Assembly: GCA_038209365.1 (NCBI GenBank)
Contig: JBBQXS010000023.1
Coordinates: forward strand, 1-62,592
Origin: DASQHW01 sp038209365
GTDB lineage: Bacteria > Actinomycetota > Acidimicrobiia > IMCC26256 > PALSA-610
Reading direction: 5' to 3'
Length of the DNA stretch: 62,592 bases
Under the pieces are notes generated by a model, which made no database searches, had not been told where the DNA came from, and saw nothing but the letters and a program-made list of their open reading frames with translations. Below, piece after piece: positions 57,956 to 62,592 of this stretch (its first letter is position 1; every line of letters begins with the position of its first letter). A program made the position numbers and the translations under genes.

Positions 57956-58026
57956 GCGGCCCCCGCGTTCTTCTGGCCTGCTGTCACCGTACCGACGTAT
58001 GAGTCGGCCCGGGTGTGACGGTCCAT

Positions 58027-58060
58027 GAAAGAAAGATCCCCGCCCTGTGGGGGGCGGGGA
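58027..58060 (-). terminator. Rho-independent terminator of tRNA-Asn
   Basis: A 9-bp GC-rich stem (58037-58045 with 58052-58060) and 6-nt loop, followed on the minus strand by a T-rich run (TCTTTCTTTC). It lies directly after the tRNA-Asn 3' end. Confidence 0.85.
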
Positions 58061-58063
58061 CTG

Positions 58064-58136
58064 CTCCGGGGGAGAGGCTCGAACTCTCAACCTACGGCTT
58101 AACAGGCCGCCGCTCTGCCGATTGAGCTACCCCGGA
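58064..58136 (-). tRNA. tRNA-Asn (GTT anticodon)
   Basis: A 73-nt cloverleaf: acceptor TCCGGGG/CCCCGGA, D arm GCTC...GAGC, anticodon loop CTGTTAA (GUU), T arm GAGAG-TTCGAGC-CTCTC, discriminator G; no encoded CCA. Confidence 0.97.
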
Positions 58137-58248
58137 ATGGCGGCCGAGGATAGCAGCGCCCGGACCATGCCCTATCGCAATCGTTTGGTCGGACAGTGCA
58201 CGTAAACGGCCGCTCGGCGACCAAACGCCTGTGACCTCGCGGAACGGC

Positions 58249-58254
58249 GCTAGC
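58249..58254. repeat. Left IS481 target duplication GCTAGC
   Basis: GCTAGC at 58249-58254 repeats at 59308-59313 and matches the NCTAGN target of IS481. It supplies the TAG stop of the transposase. Confidence 0.92.
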
Positions 58255-59206
58255 TGTAATGACCTGACAGGTTGTTGAGGCGGCTGATGGGTGGCTGGCC
58301 TCCGAGCGCGGTGTGGCAGCGGTGATGGTTGTAGGTGTGGAGCCAGCGGGCAAGTGCGGCGAGGCGTTGGTTGTTTGACTTGTAGGGGCGGATGTAGGCC
58401 CACTCTTCTTGGAGGGTGCGGTTGAACCGTTCCACTTTGCCGTTGGTGCGGGGTGTGTAGGGCCGGATGCGGCGATGCTCGATCTCGAGCGCGTGGCAGG
58501 TTTCGGCCCATCGGCGGCTGACATAAGCGGGGCCGTTGTCGCTGAGGACAGCCTCGATGGTGACGCCGAGCTCGGCGAACCAAGCAACGGCGCGCTCGAA
58601 CATTGCGGTGCAGGTCTCGGCGGTTTGGTCGGGCCAGACCTCGACGTACGCGACGCGACTGAACGCGTCGATCACGCTGTGGACGTAATCGACCTGGGGT
58701 GTGATGCGGTCGCGTTGGGGAACAACTCCGCGTCCGTGCGCTCGCCAACCGCCACCGTCGGGCACTTGGTGCAGCTTCTTGGTATCGACGTGAACGAGTT
58801 CACCTGGCCGTGACGTCTCGATCCGACGGACCACCCGGCCCGTCGGCCGGTCTATCCACTCCAGGCGCGAGAGTCCCCGCCGGCGCAATACCCGATGCAC
58901 AGTCGAGGGGTGCATCTCCACGATCCCCCCGATACGAGCCGGCCCGAGCTTGCGGTTGGTGCGGATCCGTTCGATCCGCCGCTCCATCGCCCGTGGTGTC
59001 TGACCTGGGCACGAACGTGGGCGGCTCGACCGGTCCCACAAGCCCGCGTCGCCCTCGATGCGCCAGCGGCGCCACCACTTGTAGACCGTCGCCGCCGACA
59101 CGTTCATCTGATCGGCGACGTCGCCTGCCGTCCAGCCGGCCTGCATCCGTTCGACGAGGTCGCGGCGCGCTCGCACGGTCAACTTCGCGTTAGCGTGATA
59201 CTTCAA
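58250..59206 (-). CDS. IS481-family transposase
   Basis: A 318-residue transposase with N-terminal helix-turn-helix regions (VRARRDLVERMQAGWTAGDVADQMNVSAATVYKWW) and an rve-type DDE core: Asp141 (VHVDTKK), Asp223 (LSDNGPAY) and Glu259 (GKVERFN). TTG start at 59206 with GGGAGG 5 nt upstream. The TAG stop comes from the duplicated target, a known habit of IS481 elements. All catalytic residues present, so probably functional. Confidence 0.93.
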   Translation of the reverse strand: MKYHANAKLTVRARRDLVERMQAGWTAGDVADQMNVSAATVYKWWRRWRIEGDAGLWDRSSRPRSCPGQTPRAMERRIERIRTNRKLGPARIGGIVEMHPSTVHRVLRRRGLSRLEWIDRPTGRVVRRIETSRPGELVHVDTKKLHQVPDGGGWRAHGRGVVPQRDRITPQVDYVHSVIDAFSRVAYVEVWPDQTAETCTAMFERAVAWFAELGVTIEAVLSDNGPAYVSRRWAETCHALEIEHRRIRPYTPRTNGKVERFNRTLQEEWAYIRPYKSNNQRLAALARWLHTYNHHRCHTALGGQPPISRLNNLSGHYS

Positions 59207-59307
59207 GAGGGCCTCCCGAGATCGGTGTGATGCTTCAGCAGCTCCACACCTACTCGCGGAGGCCCTTCTCTCAGCGGATCCCCTCAACAACGTCCGTGGG
59301 CATTACA
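58255..59307 (-). mobile_element. IS481-family insertion sequence
   Basis: 1053 bp. Imperfect inverted repeats begin TGTAATG at both ends (about 20 of 26 positions match, with GTTGTTGAGG shared inside). Flanked by a 6-bp GCTAGC target duplication. Confidence 0.95.
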
Positions 59308-59313
59308 GCTAGC
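59308..59313. repeat. Right IS481 target duplication GCTAGC
   Basis: Second copy of the target; it contains the TAG stop codon of rpoD (59309-59311 on the minus strand). Confidence 0.92.
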
Positions 59314-60748
59314 TCTCTTCGAGATAGTCGCGGAGGCGTTGGGAGCGGGTGGGGTGGCGGAGCTTGGCGAGGGTCTTGGATTCGATCTGGCGAATGCGCT
59401 CGCGCGTGACGCCGAACTCCTTGCCGACCTCTTCGAGCGTACGGATCTGGCCGTCGTCGAGACCGAACCGCAGGCGCACGACCGCGCGCTCGCGATCGTT
59501 GAGCTCCTGCAACGCTTCTTCGATCGCTTCCGACAACAGTGCGCGAGCTGCGGCCGTCGCCGGGGCAATCACATTCGGGTCTTCGACGAAGTCACCGAGG
59601 AGGCTGTCGTCCTCCTCCCCCACCGGCGTTTCGAGCGACACGGGCTCCTGCGCGATGCGCTGGATCTCACGCACCTTGTCGGGTGTCATCTCGACCTTGG
59701 TCGCGATCTCCTCGACCGTCGGCTCGCGCCCGAGCTCTTGGAGCATCGAGCGAGAGACGCGCAACACCTTGTTCATCGTCTCGACCATGTGCACCGGGAT
59801 GCGGATCGTGCGCGCCTGGTCCGCGATGGAGCGAGTGATCGCCTGACGGATCCACCAGGTCGCGTACGTCGAGAACTTGAAGCCCTTGGTGTAATCGAAC
59901 TTCTCCACGGCCCGGATGAGCCCGAGGTTGCCTTCCTGGATCAGGTCGAGCAACGCCATGCCGCGACCGACGTATCGCTTCGCGATCGACACGACGAGCC
60001 GGAGGTTGGCCTCGGTGAGCTGACGCCTCGCGAGCTCACCATCGCGCTGCACCGCGTGCAAGCTCGCTCGCCGGTTCTCGCTGATCTCGACGAGCGCGAT
60101 CGCGTTGCCGTCTTCGTCTTCGGTCGGCGGGTTCAGCTTCTCGTCGGCGAACAGGCCGGCCTCGATCCTTTTCGCGAGCATCACTTCCTGCTCGGCAGTC
60201 AGCAGCGGGACCTTCCCGATCTCCTTGAGATACATCCGGACGGGATCGAAGCTGCCGCCGGTTTCGGTGTGCGTCGGCCGAGCTGCGCTGCGGACCGCTT
60301 GCAGTTCTTCGTCCGGTTCGTCGTAGGAGGGCCGTCGCGACGCGGGACCGCCGGGCCGGGACGTCGCGCTCGGTCGGTGCTCGGGGCGTCGTCGCGGCGC
60401 TTCTCCACCACCCTGTTGCGCGCCGGCACGCCGCTGGTCCTCGAGCTGCAATTCCTCCGCGATCTCATCGAGCACTTTGATGCCGCGCGACTCGAACATG
60501 TCCCACAACACACGGAGCTCGTCCGCGTCGGGCTCGAGATCGGGAAACGCTGCGAAGATCTCGCCGGTGGTGATGAACCCGCGCTCCTTGACCTGCGCGA
60601 GCACACTTCCGACATGAGAGGCCGCGCTCGACGCGGCCGAATCCAACTGTGCGGCGTCGACGGCATCGACAGTTACGGCATCGGCCGCAGGCGGAGGCGT
60701 ACCCGCAGGTGCGTCCGCGGTCTTGTCGGGCTCAGGTGTCTCCGTCAT
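59309..60748 (-). CDS. rpoD: Primary RNA polymerase sigma factor RpoD/SigA
   Basis: A 479-residue primary sigma factor. Visible: region 1.2 (DPVRMYLKEIGKVPLLTAEQEVMLAKRIEAG), region 2 (LVVSIAKRYVGRGMALLDLIQEGNLGLIRAVEKFDYTKGFKFSTYATWWIRQAI), region 3 (RIPVHMVETMNKVLRVSRSMLQELGREPTVEEIA), region 4 (VVRLRFGLDDGQIRTLEEVGKEFGVTRERIRQIESKTLAKLRHP). The N terminus is Pro/Ala-rich. Its ATG lies within the 3' end of dnaG (17-bp overlap). The protein ends DYLEES, with its stop in the IS481 target duplication. Confidence 0.98.
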   Translation of the reverse strand: MTETPEPDKTADAPAGTPPPAADAVTVDAVDAAQLDSAASSAASHVGSVLAQVKERGFITTGEIFAAFPDLEPDADELRVLWDMFESRGIKVLDEIAEELQLEDQRRAGAQQGGGEAPRRRPEHRPSATSRPGGPASRRPSYDEPDEELQAVRSAARPTHTETGGSFDPVRMYLKEIGKVPLLTAEQEVMLAKRIEAGLFADEKLNPPTEDEDGNAIALVEISENRRASLHAVQRDGELARRQLTEANLRLVVSIAKRYVGRGMALLDLIQEGNLGLIRAVEKFDYTKGFKFSTYATWWIRQAITRSIADQARTIRIPVHMVETMNKVLRVSRSMLQELGREPTVEEIATKVEMTPDKVREIQRIAQEPVSLETPVGEEDDSLLGDFVEDPNVIAPATAAARALLSEAIEEALQELNDRERAVVRLRFGLDDGQIRTLEEVGKEFGVTRERIRQIESKTLAKLRHPTRSQRLRDYLEES

Positions 60749-62507
60749 CGGCGATCCACGTTACCAATTGCTCGGCAACGTTCTCTGCGACATCCCAATG
60801 CTCCGACGACCGCGCATTCGCGAGCGCGTCGAGCATCGTTTTGATGTCCGCACTGCGGGGATCCTCACGTCTCAACATCGACGCGAGAAGACGTTGACTT
60901 GACGCTTCCACCAGGTTCACGACGACGTGTCGGGCGAGGTCCTCGGCCGTTCCGTTCGTTTCGGGGTCTTCGACCGCGAGACGCTGCAAAAGCGCCCCCA
61001 CCTCGGGTGATACCCGCTGTAGACACTCGTGCCAGGGCCAGCTGGTCAGAGCTTCGAACGCTGTCCGCGCGAACGCATCGGCGAACAACACACCGTCGAG
61101 CCGGCCGCTCATCAGATCGGGAGCGTGCACCGCCCAACGCAGGGCGTCGAGCTCGCGGCGATCCACAGAGAGGGCGACATCGGGCGACCGGGTCGGTTCT
61201 TCCCGTCGCATGTGCGGACGCGTGCGTGCGCGTTCGACCGTCGTGCGCAGCCGGTCAGCATCGATGTCGATGCGGCTCGAGAGCTTCATCACGTATTGAT
61301 CCCGCACCAAGTCGTTCGGATGCTCGGCAATCATGATGGCTGCGTCTTGCGCGGCACGCGCCCGGCCCTCGAGCGAGAGGAGATCCGCCGCTCGCAGCAA
61401 CCGTTCGACACGGAATTCGAGGAACGGCGACGCGCCCTTCACCGCTGCCACCAGCTGTTGAGGATCGTCGTCGAAGACGTCGGCCGGGTCGCGGCCGGGC
61501 GCAAGGTCGGCGACCTGGAACTGCACCTCGAACTTCTGCTCCCACTGATAGCAACGCTCGGCAGCCGCTTGACCTGCGGCGTCGGCGTCGTAGGCGAGCG
61601 TGACCTTGCGCGCAAGGTTCTTCAAGGTGAGGAAGTGCTCGTCCGCAAGCGCGGTACCGCACGTCGCAACTGCAATCGGCACGCCCGCGAGGACGAACGC
61701 CATCACGTCCGTGTAGCCCTCGCAGATGACGACTTCGCCCTGCGCGACGATCTCACCCTTCGCCCAATTCAGCCCGTAGAGCAGCCGCGATTTGTGGTAG
61801 ATCGCGGTGTCGGACGTGTTCTTGTACTTCGGGCCCTTGCCCTCTTCGAGCATGCGGCCCCCGAACCCGACGGGGTCACCGCGCGTGTCCCAGATCGGGA
61901 ACATCAAGCGGCCACGGAACGCGTCTTGCAGCTTGTTGACCTTGTTGACGAACGCGAGACCCGCGTCCGTGATGTCCTGTCGGCCGAATTTCTCCTTTTG
62001 GAGATGGTTGCTCAGCGCGTCGTAGCCGTCGGGCGACCAGCCCAGGGAGAACCGGCGCGCGGCATCACCGTCGAAGCCGCGGCTGCGGAGATAGCGGCGG
62101 GCGTTGCCGGCGTCCGGGCCACCGAGGAGCCGTTGATGGTAGAAGTCGATGGCGGCTTGCGTTGCTTCATGGAGGCGCTGCTTGCGCTTCCGCTCCTGCG
62201 AGAAGTTCGCGTCGTCGTAGCGCAGCGTGATGTTGGCCCGCGCGGCGAGGCGTTCGACGGCGCCGACGAAATCGAGCTGTTCGACGTCGCGGACGAAGGT
62301 GATCGCATCGCCGCTCTTCTGGCACCCGAAGCAGTACCACACGTTCTTTTCGGGGCTCACCGAGAACGAGGGCGTCTTCTCGGTGTGGAAGGGGCACAAG
62401 CCCTGGAAGCGACGGCCGACGCGTTTCAGCGCGACGTGCTCGCCGATCAACGCGACGAGATCAGTCGATTCGCGAACCCGGGCGACGTCGTCGTCGAGGA
62501 TGCCCAC
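60732..62507 (-). CDS. dnaG: DNA primase DnaG
   Basis: A 591-residue primase that makes RNA primers at the replication fork. Zinc-binding CHC2 domain with Cys38, His41, Cys59 and Cys62 (LCPFHTEKTPSF, WYCFGCQKSGDAI), then the core with GFGGRMLEEGKGPKYKNTSDT and the TOPRIM segment EVVICEGYTDVMAFVLAG with the catalytic Glu and LAYDADAAGQAAAER for metal Asps. The C-terminal part is the DnaB-binding region. The GTG start has TAAGGT 6 nt upstream. Overlap with rpoD places both in one transcript, as in many actinomycetes. Confidence 0.97.
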   Translation of the reverse strand: MGILDDDVARVRESTDLVALIGEHVALKRVGRRFQGLCPFHTEKTPSFSVSPEKNVWYCFGCQKSGDAITFVRDVEQLDFVGAVERLAARANITLRYDDANFSQERKRKQRLHEATQAAIDFYHQRLLGGPDAGNARRYLRSRGFDGDAARRFSLGWSPDGYDALSNHLQKEKFGRQDITDAGLAFVNKVNKLQDAFRGRLMFPIWDTRGDPVGFGGRMLEEGKGPKYKNTSDTAIYHKSRLLYGLNWAKGEIVAQGEVVICEGYTDVMAFVLAGVPIAVATCGTALADEHFLTLKNLARKVTLAYDADAAGQAAAERCYQWEQKFEVQFQVADLAPGRDPADVFDDDPQQLVAAVKGASPFLEFRVERLLRAADLLSLEGRARAAQDAAIMIAEHPNDLVRDQYVMKLSSRIDIDADRLRTTVERARTRPHMRREEPTRSPDVALSVDRRELDALRWAVHAPDLMSGRLDGVLFADAFARTAFEALTSWPWHECLQRVSPEVGALLQRLAVEDPETNGTAEDLARHVVVNLVEASSQRLLASMLRREDPRSADIKTMLDALANARSSEHWDVAENVAEQLVTWIADDGDT

Positions 62508-62513
62508 GGTCGC

Positions 62514-62519
62514 ACCTTA
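62514..62519 (-). promoter_or_regulatory. -10 box for leaderless dnaG transcript
   Basis: TAAGGT ends 6 nt before the GTG at 62507. Confidence 0.5.
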
Positions 62520-62528
62520 TGGCGTGGT

Positions 62529-62592
62529 CTACACGCCGCGTGGGAGGTCTTCCGGACGCCAACCGAGGAGCTCGACACCGAGCCCGAGTGCG
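62529..62592 (-). CDS. Possible 3' end of a gene upstream of dnaG
   Basis: The last 20 codons before a TAG at 62529 read ALGLGVELLGWRPEDLPRGV, which is plausible coding sequence entering from outside the window. Too short to identify. Confidence 0.4.
   Translation of the reverse strand, partial: ALGLGVELLGWRPEDLPRGV

Noticed and set aside
59339..60844. Long plus-strand open frame opposite rpoD
   Set aside because: Antisense to a clear primary sigma factor; no domain seen.

Overview
The window is a high-GC bacterial chromosome segment, most likely from an actinomycete (Actinomycetota). The evidence is a mycothiol-type DinB/maleylpyruvate-isomerase enzyme, separate TatA, TatB and TatC genes, many GTG starts, a large class III cyclase/STAND/LuxR regulator, and at least eleven genes whose start codon lies 6-8 nt after a TANNNT -10 box, as expected for leaderless transcripts. 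Protein styles suggest a little-studied lineage such as Acidimicrobiia, but that is only an inference.

Positions 1-27,500 are ordinary chromosome. They hold a four-gene GH4/RidA/alpha-beta hydrolase/ThuA block (sugar-type catabolism), a 3-hydroxyisobutyrate-dehydrogenase-like gene with a thiamine-binding MTH1187 protein, an ATP-grasp protein, the twin-arginine export genes (tatC-tatB, with a 50-residue tatA divergent), two exported enzymes (a lipoprotein hydrolase and a soluble sugar dehydrogenase), an Ala/Glu/Arg coiled-coil protein, an HtrA-like protease without membrane anchor, a PadR regulator, and a stretch with decaying genes (alpha/beta hydrolase and GNAT remnants). There follow a Baeyer-Villiger monooxygenase/ABM pair divergent from an SDR, a 968-residue cyclase-STAND-LuxR regulator, and an AmiC/urea-binding-like protein.

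Positions 27,725-53,218 are a 25.5-kb integrative element in a tRNA-Ile2(CAU) gene. It has a 46-bp core repeat at both ends (2 mismatches), a 26-bp identical repeat just inside each end (probable integrase arm sites), and an excisionase/tyrosine-integrase pair whose stop lies in the tRNA. No conjugation or replication genes were recognised. The cargo is a defence island: (i) a SIR2-like / small middle protein / Rad50-SMC-like ATPase trio (the ATPase is frameshifted); (ii) a tightly coupled minus-strand operon of DUF1156-type DNA methylase, RecF/OLD-like ATPase, PIN nuclease, RNA-ligase-like nucleotidyltransferase and HEPN-DUF499 ATPase, preceded by a large DEAH helicase with a DUF3883-like end and a plus-strand gene with a putative modified-base-reading domain and zinc ribbon. 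The helicase, methylase and ATPase recall helicase-methylase-ATPase (Hma-type) loci; the RNA cutting/sealing set is the most promising candidate for something new. Two ISL3-type insertion sequences lie in the island; one is split exactly in frame by a two-recombinase (Tn554-like) transposon.

Positions 53,247-62,592 are chromosome again: a polytopic glycosyltransferase, a 5' half of a second tRNA-Ile2 copy, a small membrane protein, an anti-sigma-like protein and its ECF sigma factor, tRNA-Asn with a good terminator, an IS481 element inserted precisely in the stop codon of rpoD (6-bp GCTAGC duplication), rpoD and dnaG overlapping by 17 bp, and the end of one more gene.
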